From the NCBI GenBank assembly GCA_017577575.1, contig PKRG01000022.1, positions 1 to 43,724 on the forward strand: a DNA stretch of 43,724 bases. Reading direction: 5' to 3'. Each line of letters opens with the position of its first letter. The first letter of the stretch is position 1. The position numbers and the translations under genes are program-made. This stretch comes from Acidimicrobiia bacterium (GTDB taxonomy: Bacteria; Actinomycetota; Acidimicrobiia; Spongiisociales; ZC4RG35). Shown in pieces: positions 18,056-24,718 of the stretch. The notes beneath the pieces were generated by a model. That model searched no databases. It saw nothing but the letters and a program-made list of their open reading frames with translations, and was not told where the DNA came from.

Positions 18056-18688
18056 ATGGACCTGATCGACCTCGCCGTCCGCCTCGCCGCCGGCACGGCC
18101 CTGGCGGCGGTGCTCGGCGTGGAGCGGGAGGCGGCAGGAAAGGCCGCCGGGCTGCGCACCTACGCCATGGTCGGGTTGGGGTCGGCCGTCTTCACGGTCG
18201 TGTCGATGGAGGCGTTCGACACCGCCGACAGGTCCCGGGTGGCCGCCCAGATCGTCAGCGGGATCGGCTTCCTCGGCGCCGGCGCCATCTTCCGTTCCGG
18301 CCCGCTCGTCAAGGGCCTGACCACCGCCGCCGGGCTGTGGGCGGCGGCGGCAGTCGGCATGGCCGCCGGCACCGGCCAGCTGCTGTGGGCCGTCATAGCC
18401 GCCGCCCTGGCATTGGTCGTCCTCGTCGGGTTCCGCCTGCTCGACCCGGTGATGGACCTGTTGCGGCCGACGGTGACCATCGAGGCGCGGGTGGTCCCGC
18501 CCCGCGACTTCCTCGAAGTGCGGTCGAGGATCTCCCACATCGACCCCGAAGTCGACCTCGTCGACGTCCGGGCCGAAGACGACGCCGCTGTGCTGGTCAT
18601 CGACGCCCTGTCGCGCTCGTCCGGGACCATCCTCCACGCCCTCCTGGCGATGGAGGAGGTGAGGGACGCCCGGATCGTCGACGACTAG
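18056..18688 (+). CDS. MgtC/SapB-family membrane protein
   Basis: A 210-residue protein with the MgtC family signature: an early GVEREAAGKAAGLRTYAMVGLGSA stretch, QIVSGIGFLGAGAIFRSG, then VKGLTTAAGLWAAAAVGMAAG. Four to five transmembrane helices cover residues 1-140. A soluble C-terminal domain (about 145-210) with an ACT-like beta-alpha pattern follows, as in MgtC proteins of actinobacteria. The family is linked to growth at low Mg2+ and modulation of ATP synthase or phosphate uptake in pathogens; its role in free-living bacteria is unclear. It starts 15 bases after the PLP enzyme and could be read from the kynA promoter, though a functional link is not evident. Confidence 0.88.
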   Translation: MDLIDLAVRLAAGTALAAVLGVEREAAGKAAGLRTYAMVGLGSAVFTVVSMEAFDTADRSRVAAQIVSGIGFLGAGAIFRSGPLVKGLTTAAGLWAAAAVGMAAGTGQLLWAVIAAALALVVLVGFRLLDPVMDLLRPTVTIEARVVPPRDFLEVRSRISHIDPEVDLVDVRAEDDAAVLVIDALSRSSGTILHALLAMEEVRDARIVDD

Positions 18689-18689
18689 G

Positions 18690-20054
18690 TCAGACGCCGA
18701 CGGCCGGGATCTTCTCCAGCGCCTCCGCCACCTTCTCCTCCGGGTACTCGTAGTCGACGAGCTCGCCGCGGAGGAAGGCGTCGTAGGCGGCCATGTCGAA
18801 GTGGCCGTGGCCGCACAGCGCCGTGAGGATCACCTTCTCCTCGCCCGACTCCCGGGCGGCGATCGCCTCGCGGGCTGCCGAGGCAATGGCGTGGGTCGGC
18901 TCCGGTGCGGGGATGATGCCCTCGCTGCGGGCGAACTGGACGGCCCGCTCGAAGCACTCGACCTGGCCGATCGCCTCTGCCTCGACCAGCCCCAGCTCGT
19001 AGACGTGGCTGATGAGCGGAGCCATGCCGTGGTAGCGGAGACCGCCGGCGTGGATCGGGTCGGGGACGAAGTCGTGCCCCAGGGTGTGCATCTTGAGCAG
19101 CGGCGTCATCCCGGCGGTGTCGCCGAAGTCGTAGGCGTAGACGCCCTTGGTCAGCGAAGGGCAGGCCGCCGGCTCGACGCAGCGGATCACCGGGTCCATC
19201 CTCCCCGCCAGCTTCTCCCGCAGGAAGGGGAAGGCGAGGCCGCCGAAGTTGGAGCCGCCGCCGGTGCAGCCGATGAGGACGTCGGGCTGCTCGCCGATCT
19301 TCTCCAGCTGGATCAGGGCCTCCTCGCCGATGATCGTCTGGTGCATCAACACGTGGTTGAGCACCGACCCGAGTGAATAGTTGGTGTCGGGGTTCTTGGC
19401 GGCGACCTCGACCGCTTCGGAGATGGCGATGCCGAGGCTGCCGGTGCTGTCGGGATCGGCTTCGAGGATCGCCCGTCCCGCCTCGGTCAGGTTCGACGGA
19501 GACGGGTGGACGGTGGCCCCCCAGGTCTCCATCATCAGGCGCCGGTAGGGCTTCTGGTCGTAGCTGGCGCGGACCTGCCACACCTCGCATTCGAGGCCGA
19601 ACATGCTGGTGGCCAGCGCCAGCGCCGACCCCCATTGGCCCGCACCCGTCTCGGTGGTCAGCTTGCGGACGCCCGCCTTGGCGTTGTAGTAGGCCTGGGG
19701 GACGGCGGTGTTGGGCTTGTGGGAGCCGGCCGGGCTGGTCCCCTCGTACTTGAAGTAGATGCGGGCGGGGGTGTCGAGGGCCTTCTCCAGGCGCCGGGCC
19801 CGGTATAGCGGGGTGGGCCTCCACAGCTTGTACACGTCGAGGACCTCGCCGGGGATGTCCACGTACCGCTCGGAGGTGACTTCCTGGGCGATGAGGTCCG
19901 GCGGGAACAGTGGAGCGAGGTCGTCGGGACCGACGGGTTCGAGCGTTCCGGGATGGAGGGGCGGCGGAGGCGGAGCCGGCAGGTCGGGGACGAGGTTGTA
20001 CCATGCCGTCGGGATCTCGGACTCGTCCAACAGAACCTTCGTCACGTCCGCCAT
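18690..20054 (-). CDS. trpB2: TrpB2-type tryptophan synthase beta chain
   Basis: A 454-residue PLP enzyme of the TrpB2 (TrpB-like) class, longer than standard TrpB. PLP Lys113 lies in GSHKPNTA, catalytic Glu135 in TETGAGQWG, and the phosphate-binding glycine loop in CTGGGSNFGG (about 263-272). The N-terminal extension with DLPAPPPPPLHPGT and the PTPLYRARRLE segment are typical of TrpB2. It condenses indole with serine (or O-phosphoserine in some relatives) to make tryptophan. TrpB2 often stands apart from trpA, and no trpA is present here. An AGGAGG-like ribosome site precedes the ATG. It is convergent with mgtC and lies within a tryptophan-breakdown neighbourhood, which is unexpected for a biosynthetic enzyme. 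Confidence 0.93.
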   Translation of the reverse strand: MADVTKVLLDESEIPTAWYNLVPDLPAPPPPPLHPGTLEPVGPDDLAPLFPPDLIAQEVTSERYVDIPGEVLDVYKLWRPTPLYRARRLEKALDTPARIYFKYEGTSPAGSHKPNTAVPQAYYNAKAGVRKLTTETGAGQWGSALALATSMFGLECEVWQVRASYDQKPYRRLMMETWGATVHPSPSNLTEAGRAILEADPDSTGSLGIAISEAVEVAAKNPDTNYSLGSVLNHVLMHQTIIGEEALIQLEKIGEQPDVLIGCTGGGSNFGGLAFPFLREKLAGRMDPVIRCVEPAACPSLTKGVYAYDFGDTAGMTPLLKMHTLGHDFVPDPIHAGGLRYHGMAPLISHVYELGLVEAEAIGQVECFERAVQFARSEGIIPAPEPTHAIASAAREAIAARESGEEKVILTALCGHGHFDMAAYDAFLRGELVDYEYPEEKVAEALEKIPAVGV

Positions 20055-20113
20055 GGCTGCCTCCTGTCGTCTCTGGGCGACCCGAAGCTACCAGCGCCGC
20101 CGCCGGCCGGGCC

Positions 20114-20160
20114 GTCTGTGAAGGAAATATGGGCGATCTCCCGCAGGGATCTTCACAGAC
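20114..20160. repeat. Perfect 10-bp inverted repeat GTCTGTGAAG / CTTCACAGAC
   Basis: The arms (20114-20123 and 20151-20160) are exactly complementary with a 27-base loop. The right arm covers the stop codon of the Rid gene, and the left arm lies 60 bases upstream of trpB2. No T-run follows on either strand, so it is either a factor-dependent termination structure, an attenuator-like leader element for trpB2, or an operator. Confidence 0.5.
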
Positions 20161-20542
20161 TGGCGGTGGCGACCACCTCGATGAGAGCGCGGGGATCGAA
20201 CAGCTCGGTGACGCCGAAGAGGGCGATCGCCGGGTAGTGGCGCCCGAACACCTCGCGCCACACCGCGCCCAGTTCCTTCAGGTTCTGGCGGTAACCGGGC
20301 ACGTCGGTGGTGTAGATCTCCAACCGCACCAGGGCCTCGACCGGGTACCCGGCGTCTTCGAGGCAGGCGGCGACGTTGCGGAGCGCCTGCCGGAACTGGC
20401 CCACGAGGTCCGCCGCGATCTCGCCGTCGGCGGTCTCGCCGATCTGGCCCGCCACGTACAGGGTCCGGCGCCCTTCCGATTCGACGGCATGGCTGAACCC
20501 GATCGGCTCGGGAAGGCCCTCGGGGTTGACGATGCGATTCAT
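20153..20542 (-). CDS. Rid (YjgF/YER057c/UK114) family protein lacking the catalytic Arg
   Basis: A 129-residue trimer-forming Rid protein, recognised by GFSHAV, LYVAGQIG, DLVGQFRQALRNVAACLEDAG and the C-terminal LIEVVATA with the conserved Glu. In RidA itself the arginine in the YPAR context anchors the substrate carboxylate for enamine/imine hydrolysis. Here that site reads HYPAIAL (Pro104-Ala105-Ile106), so the arginine is absent, as in the Rid4-Rid7 subfamilies often found in catabolic operons. It is the last gene of an SDR, enoyl-CoA hydratase, MBL and Rid operon, with its ATG overlapping the MBL stop. It probably assists that pathway; direct deaminase activity is doubtful. Confidence 0.88.
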   Translation of the reverse strand: MNRIVNPEGLPEPIGFSHAVESEGRRTLYVAGQIGETADGEIAADLVGQFRQALRNVAACLEDAGYPVEALVRLEIYTTDVPGYRQNLKELGAVWREVFGRHYPAIALFGVTELFDPRALIEVVATASL

Positions 20543-21087
20543 TTGCTCACCTCGAAGGCTGGCCCGTGGCCGGGCACGATCAGGTCGGCGATCTCCAACA
20601 CCCGCTCCCGCTGGCGGAAAAGCGCCTCCAGGTCCGCGGCGCGGGGGTCTCCCTCGATCCCCTCGAACCACCACAGATGGGTGAAGGCCACCACGCCGTC
20701 GGGCGTGTCGACCAGCGTGGTGGTGTCCTGGGGAGTGTGGCCGGGTGTCTCCACCAGCCGCACGTGCGGGGAGACCTGGGCGTTCTCCGCCGGGCGATCC
20801 GTCCATCGGTCCCCCTCGTAGACGGCCCAGTGGTCGTGTACCCGCACCGGCGGGAAGAGGGCGATGTTGACGGTGTGGTCCGGATGGTGATGGGAGATCA
20901 CGATGTCGGTCACCGACTGGGGCGGCACGCCGAGCCGTTCCATCGGCTCGAGGATCAGCGACCGGTTGGCGACCATGCCCGGGTCGACGACGATCACCTG
21001 GTCGCCGTCGCGGACGAGGCCTACGGTCGACGCCACGCCGTCGGAGCGGGCGTATCCCTCGTGGAGGACATGGGCTGCCGCGGTCAT
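20539..21087 (-). CDS. Metallo-beta-lactamase fold hydrolase
   Basis: A 182-residue MBL-fold protein with the metal-binding motif SHHHPDHT (about 70-77), a downstream ETPGHTPQDTT histidine, an aspartate-replacing segment VAFTHLWWFEG, and a terminal VPGHGP histidine. Most ligands of the dinuclear zinc site are present, but the usual bridging Asp in the FTGD-like position appears as Thr-His, which may alter metal content. Its ATG at 21087 overlaps the hydratase stop (ATGA). Within this operon it could act as a thioesterase or ring-opening/lactone hydrolase on a CoA intermediate. That is an inference from position only. Confidence 0.85.
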   Translation of the reverse strand: MTAAAHVLHEGYARSDGVASTVGLVRDGDQVIVVDPGMVANRSLILEPMERLGVPPQSVTDIVISHHHPDHTVNIALFPPVRVHDHWAVYEGDRWTDRPAENAQVSPHVRLVETPGHTPQDTTTLVDTPDGVVAFTHLWWFEGIEGDPRAADLEALFRQRERVLEIADLIVPGHGPAFEVSK

Positions 21088-21911
21088 CTCCCTCTCCATC
21101 TCGGCTCGCGCTTTTCCTTGAACGCCCGGTGGAACTCGGCGTGGTCCTCGGTGGTCATCAGCAGCGCCTGGGTGACTGCTTCCATCTCCAGGGCCGCCGA
21201 CAGGCTCATGTCCTGCTCGGCGGTGAGGAGCTTCTTCGTCGCTGCGTAGGCGAACGTGGGGCCTTCCGCCAGCCGCCGGGCGAGGGCCCCAGCCGCCTCG
21301 GCCAGGGCGTCGTCGTCGACCACCTGGCTGGCGAGCCCGATCTCGAGGGCGCGGTCGGCATCGACCCTCTCCCCCAGCATCAGCAGCTCCGTGGCCCGGC
21401 CGAGGCCCACCACGCGGGGCAGGAGGTAGGCGGAGCCCATGTCGGCTCCCGCCAGGCCCACCTTCGTGAACAGGAAGTGGAAACGGGCGGAGCGGGCGAG
21501 CACGCGGAAGTCGGAGGCCAAGGCGATGACCGCCCCGGCCCCGGCGGCGACCCCGTTCACGGCGGCGATCACCGGGATCGGCGCCTGGCGGATGCCCTCG
21601 ACGACAGCGCCGGTCATGCGGGTGAAGTCGAGCAGGGACCGGGCGTCCATCTCCAGCAGCTCGCCGATGATGTCGTCGACGTCGCCTCCCGAGCAGAACC
21701 CCCTGCCCTTGCCGGTGATGACGAGGACGGAGACGTCGTCCCGATGCGGCAGCTCGGAGAGGAGGTCCCGCAGGTCGGCGTACACGTCGAAGGTGAGGGC
21801 GTTGAGACGGTCGGGCCGGTCGAAGGTCACGGTGGCGACGCCGTCGGCGACGCTGAAGTCGAAGTGGTCCCACGACTGGGTGAACCCGGCCGAGGCGCGG
21901 AACGGGCTCAT
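21084..21911 (-). CDS. Enoyl-CoA hydratase/isomerase family protein
   Basis: A 275-residue crotonase-fold enzyme. The oxyanion-hole segments are FCSGGDVDDII (about 72-82) and AAVNGVAAGAGAVIALASDFRV (about 115-136), and the trimer-interface ADMGSAYLLPRVVGLGRATEL region follows. Where classical hydratases have a catalytic Glu, this protein has Gly-Ala-Asp-Met-Gly, so the acid appears to be an Asp or the chemistry differs. It probably hydrates or rearranges an unsaturated CoA ester produced downstream of the aromatic-CoA ligase. Start and stop both overlap neighbours by four bases. Confidence 0.9.
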   Translation of the reverse strand: MSPFRASAGFTQSWDHFDFSVADGVATVTFDRPDRLNALTFDVYADLRDLLSELPHRDDVSVLVITGKGRGFCSGGDVDDIIGELLEMDARSLLDFTRMTGAVVEGIRQAPIPVIAAVNGVAAGAGAVIALASDFRVLARSARFHFLFTKVGLAGADMGSAYLLPRVVGLGRATELLMLGERVDADRALEIGLASQVVDDDALAEAAGALARRLAEGPTFAYAATKKLLTAEQDMSLSAALEMEAVTQALLMTTEDHAEFHRAFKEKREPRWRGR

Positions 21912-22657
21912 CGCTGCAACCCGCCGCCGTCGAGGACGATGCTGTGGCCGTTGATGGCGGCCGACTCCGGCGAGGCCAGGAACGCCACGGCATTGGCGAT
22001 CTCCTCGGGCTGGAGGAGGCGTCCGAGCGGCGTGAAGTCGGCGAGGGTCCTGCGGATGTCTTCTGGGCTCCGGCCGGTCTTCTCCGCCATCCGCGCCACG
22101 GAGGCGTCGGTCATCGGGCTGTCCACGTAGGCGGGGCACACGGCGTTGGCGGTCACCCCGGTGCCGGCCACCTCGGCGGCCACGGCCCGGATGAAGCCCA
22201 GTGCGGCGTGCTTGGAGGCGGTGTAGGCGGCGGTGTAGCGGGAGCCGACGTGGGACGCGATCGAGGCGACCGTGACGATCCGGCCGTAGTCCCGTTCCCT
22301 CATGCCGGGGAGCACCGCCTTGGTGCACAGGAACGGACCGGTGGCGTTGACCGACATGGTGTGCTCCCACTCTTCCAGCGTGAGCCTGTGGACGGGAGCC
22401 GAGGGAGCGATCCCGGCGTTGTTGACGAGGACCGTGACCTCCTTTCCGGCGAAGAACTCCTCTACCTGGACGGGGTCGGTGACGTCGAGCGTCGCCGTCT
22501 CCACCGGGGCGGGGGCAGTCGATGCGGTCTCGGCGAGGGCGGCCTCGTCGCGGCCGGTGGCGATCACCCGGTAGCCGTCGGCGGCCATCCGGTGGACGAT
22601 CGCCCGGCCGATGCCGCGGCTTCCTCCCGTCACTACGCACAAGCCGGAAGTGGTCAT
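21908..22657 (-). CDS. Short-chain dehydrogenase/reductase (FabG-like)
   Basis: A 249-residue classical SDR: cofactor loop TGGSRGIGRA (about 10-19), NNAG motif, catalytic Ser in ASIASHVG, and the YTAAYTASK active site with Tyr and Lys four residues apart. The TGRDEAAL segment after the second strand suggests NADP(H), since Arg follows the strand instead of Asp. It is the first gene of the four-gene operon and probably oxidises a 3-hydroxyacyl-CoA-type intermediate. A TACCTT box six bases before the ATG indicates a leaderless start. It is divergent from the acyl-CoA dehydrogenase gene, so the two units likely share control. Confidence 0.92.
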   Translation of the reverse strand: MTTSGLCVVTGGSRGIGRAIVHRMAADGYRVIATGRDEAALAETASTAPAPVETATLDVTDPVQVEEFFAGKEVTVLVNNAGIAPSAPVHRLTLEEWEHTMSVNATGPFLCTKAVLPGMRERDYGRIVTVASIASHVGSRYTAAYTASKHAALGFIRAVAAEVAGTGVTANAVCPAYVDSPMTDASVARMAEKTGRSPEDIRRTLADFTPLGRLLQPEEIANAVAFLASPESAAINGHSIVLDGGGLQR

Positions 22658-22663
22658 GGGGGA

Positions 22664-22669
22664 AAGGTA
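22664..22669 (-). promoter_or_regulatory. Putative -10 box TACCTT of the SDR operon
   Basis: TACCTT on the minus strand ends 6 bases before the ATG at 22657 and no ribosome-binding site is present. It faces the plus-strand box of the same sequence at 22716-22721. Confidence 0.5.
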
Positions 22670-22715
22670 GTGGAACCACCCGTCGCCGCGGGGCGTCGGC
22701 GCCGGCGCCGGCTGT

Positions 22716-22721
22716 TACCTT
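22716..22721 (+). promoter_or_regulatory. Putative -10 box TACCTT of the acyl-CoA dehydrogenase gene
   Basis: TACCTT ends 7 bases before the ATG at 22729. A 14-base GC palindrome (22697-22710) lies just upstream, in the -35 region. Confidence 0.45.
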
Positions 22722-22728
22722 CCGGGGG

Positions 22729-23841
22729 ATGCTGACTCCCCCACAAGCGGCTCTGCTCGAGGAGGCGGAAGCGGTCGGCCGCGACCTCGCATCGGTCAGC
22801 CGCCACAGCGGGCGGGTGGACCGCGAGCTCGTTGCCGCCCTCGCCGACGCCGGGCTCCTTCCCCGCCTGTACCCGCCGGAGGGCTTGTCGGCCATGGATC
22901 TGTGCCTCATCCGCCAGGGCCTGGCCCGTGCCAACACGGAAGCGGAGACGGCGTTCGCCATGCAGGGCCTGGGCTCGTACCCCATCTACCAGTCGGCCCG
23001 ACCGGAGGTGAGAGACCGTTGGATCCCGGCGGTGAGCCGGGGCGAGGTGGTGCCGGCTTTCGCGCTCACCGAGCCCGAGGCGGGCTCCGATGCCGCCGCC
23101 CTGAGCCTCGCCGCCGAGAGGGACGGCACGGGGTGGCGGCTGAGCGGGGAAAAGGCGTGGATCTCCAACGCCCCCGACGCCGACGTCTACGTGGTGTTCG
23201 CTCGCACCACTCCCGAGGCCGGCTCTCGTGGCGTGTCGGCGTTCCTGGTGCCCGGCGACAGCCCGGGCCTCACCGGAGTGGCCGTCGACATGCTGTCACC
23301 GCATCCGATCGGCCACCTGACCTTCGACGGCGTTCCGGTGCCGGTCGAGCACCTCCTGGGGGAGGTGGACGCCGGCTTCGCGGTGGCGATGGCCACCCTG
23401 GACCTGTTCCGTCCGTCGGTCGGCGCTTTCGCCGTGGGGATGGCGGAGGCGGCCCTCCGGATCGCCGCCGAGCACGCCCGCCGGCGGGAGGCGTTCGGAC
23501 GGCCGATCTTCGAGTTCCAGGCCGTCTCCCATCGCCTCGCCGAGATGGCGACCAGGGTCAACGCCGCCCGCCTGCTGGTCTACGAGGCGGCGCGGGCCTA
23601 CGACGAGGGGGACCGGGACCGGCTCAAGGGAGCGGCGGCGATGGCGAAGCTGTACGCCACCGAGACGGCCCAGTACGTCGTCGACGGGGCGGTGCAGGTG
23701 CTCGGCGCCCAGGCCTTGGAGGCGACCCACCCTCTCGCCGGACTGTACAGGGACGTGAGGGCGCCCCGGATCTACGAGGGCACGAGCGAGATCCAGCGAG
23801 AGATCATCGCCCGTCAGCTACGCCTCGGGCGTCTCCTCTGA
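22729..23841 (+). CDS. Acyl-CoA dehydrogenase
   Basis: A 370-residue FAD enzyme of the acyl-CoA dehydrogenase family. It has FALTEPEAGSDAAAL (FAD/substrate contacts), KAWISNAPDADVYVVFART, the RREAFGRPIFEFQAVSHRLA helix, and the catalytic base Glu in RIYEGTSEIQREI near the C-terminus. It would introduce a 2,3-double bond into a CoA ester and pass electrons to ETF. It is divergent from the SDR operon and overlaps by 24 bases the convergent CoA-binding protein gene. Together with the SDR and hydratase it completes a beta-oxidation-like set. The substrate is more likely a cyclic or short-chain CoA ester than a long fatty acid, judging from context only. Confidence 0.92.
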   Translation: MLTPPQAALLEEAEAVGRDLASVSRHSGRVDRELVAALADAGLLPRLYPPEGLSAMDLCLIRQGLARANTEAETAFAMQGLGSYPIYQSARPEVRDRWIPAVSRGEVVPAFALTEPEAGSDAAALSLAAERDGTGWRLSGEKAWISNAPDADVYVVFARTTPEAGSRGVSAFLVPGDSPGLTGVAVDMLSPHPIGHLTFDGVPVPVEHLLGEVDAGFAVAMATLDLFRPSVGAFAVGMAEAALRIAAEHARRREAFGRPIFEFQAVSHRLAEMATRVNAARLLVYEAARAYDEGDRDRLKGAAAMAKLYATETAQYVVDGAVQVLGAQALEATHPLAGLYRDVRAPRIYEGTSEIQREIIARQLRLGRLL

Positions 23842-24252
23842 GGGACCGCCCGCCGCCGGACGGGCGAGGCGGGATCGCACCATGATGCAGGCGTTGGCGA
23901 TGTAGTCTGCGTCGGCTTCCTGGAGGATGCGCAGCAGCTCGGGGCTCTCGGCGCCGGGCTGCAGCCATATCCGGTCGTAGCCGATGTCGAGGGCCTGGCG
24001 GACCACTTTCACGCCCACCTCGGGCGGGACGACCATGTCGATGATGTCCGGCGTGACGGGCAGATCGGCAACCGTGGCGTAGGCCTGGTCTCCGTCCACG
24101 GTGTCTCGGTAGGGGTTGACCGGGTACACGCGGTATCCCTTCCGCTTCAGATCTCGATAGATGACGTAGCCGTACTTCTTCTCGTCGTCGGTCGCCCCGA
24201 CCACGGCGATCGTGGCGTCGGGCTTCTTGAGCATCTCGTCGAGTGATTCCAT
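23818..24252 (-). CDS. CoA-binding domain protein (CoA_binding_2)
   Basis: A 144-residue single-domain Rossmann-like protein with IAVVGATDDEKKYGYVIYRDLKRKGYRVYPVNP at residues 15-47, then DMVVPPE and IWLQPGAES, the standard pattern of the small YccU-type CoA-binding family. Related proteins bind CoA or CoA esters but have no proven catalytic role. Its coding sequence overlaps the convergent acyl-CoA dehydrogenase by 24 bases. It lies 9 bases after the thioesterase gene, so both share a transcript. The Lys-rich beginning and short acidic tail are unremarkable. Confidence 0.88.
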   Translation of the reverse strand: MESLDEMLKKPDATIAVVGATDDEKKYGYVIYRDLKRKGYRVYPVNPYRDTVDGDQAYATVADLPVTPDIIDMVVPPEVGVKVVRQALDIGYDRIWLQPGAESPELLRILQEADADYIANACIMVRSRLARPAAGGPSEETPEA

Positions 24253-24261
24253 CGGCGCCCC

Positions 24262-24672
24262 TCAGTCTCCGATCTCTCCCTGGACGGCTTCGACCGCCGC
24301 CTTCAACTCAGGTGGAACCGGAACGGGCCGGAAATCCTTCCCGTCGACCGTTACCTGGATCTGTCTGCCTTCGGCGACGACCCTCCCCGACGCCTCCTCC
24401 CACGTGGTGAGCCGGACGACGAACGAGGTGTTGCCGAAGCTCTCCACACGGGCACCGGTGACGAGCGTCTCGCCGAGCCGCGCCGGCGACCGGAAGTCGA
24501 TCTCGAGCCGGGCGAGCACCACCTCGACTTCGCCGAACTCGTAGCCGACGGCATCGAAGAAGTCGGTGAGGGTGTCGTCGAAGTAGCGGGCGTAGTTCCC
24601 GTTGAAGACGATGCCCTGGGCGTCGGTGTCGGAGTAGCGGACTTTGCGCCGGTACGTGACGGGCCAATCCAT
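24262..24672 (-). CDS. Hotdog-fold acyl-CoA thioesterase (4HBT/YbgC type)
   Basis: A 136-residue hotdog protein. The catalytic motif YSDTDAQGIVFNGNYARYFDD (about residues 13-33) matches 4-hydroxybenzoyl-CoA thioesterase/YbgC/FadM relatives, with the conserved Asp before the first helix. The rest follows the single-domain hotdog pattern to VPVPPELKAAVEA. It would release free acids from CoA esters, perhaps as a safety valve for aromatic or short-chain acyl-CoA accumulating in this catabolic block. The ATG at 24672 is preceded by TACCGT at 6 bases and no ribosome site. It is divergent from histidine ammonia-lyase. Confidence 0.9.
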   Translation of the reverse strand: MDWPVTYRRKVRYSDTDAQGIVFNGNYARYFDDTLTDFFDAVGYEFGEVEVVLARLEIDFRSPARLGETLVTGARVESFGNTSFVVRLTTWEEASGRVVAEGRQIQVTVDGKDFRPVPVPPELKAAVEAVQGEIGD

Positions 24673-24678
24673 TCCGAA

Positions 24679-24684
24679 ACGGTA
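24679..24684 (-). promoter_or_regulatory. Putative -10 box TACCGT of the thioesterase gene
   Basis: TACCGT on the minus strand ends 6 bases before the ATG at 24672, matching the leaderless pattern seen elsewhere in the window. Confidence 0.45.
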
Positions 24685-24698
24685 CCGCCACCGGGGCC

Positions 24699-24717
24699 GT
24701 GGCAGGAACGGTGCCAC
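24699..24717. promoter_or_regulatory. Inverted repeat GTGGCA-n7-TGCCAC before histidine ammonia-lyase
   Basis: Six-base perfect arms surround GGAACGG and end one base before the ATG at 24719. In RNA the stem would bury the AGGA sequence that could serve as a ribosome site; in DNA it could be a half-site pair for a repressor. Confidence 0.4.
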
Positions 24718-24718
24718 A

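Noticed and set aside
22697..22710. 14-base palindrome CGGCGCCGGCGCCG in the SDR/acyl-CoA dehydrogenase promoter region
   Set aside because: Low-complexity GC palindromes are expected often at this base composition; without conservation it is not a convincing operator.
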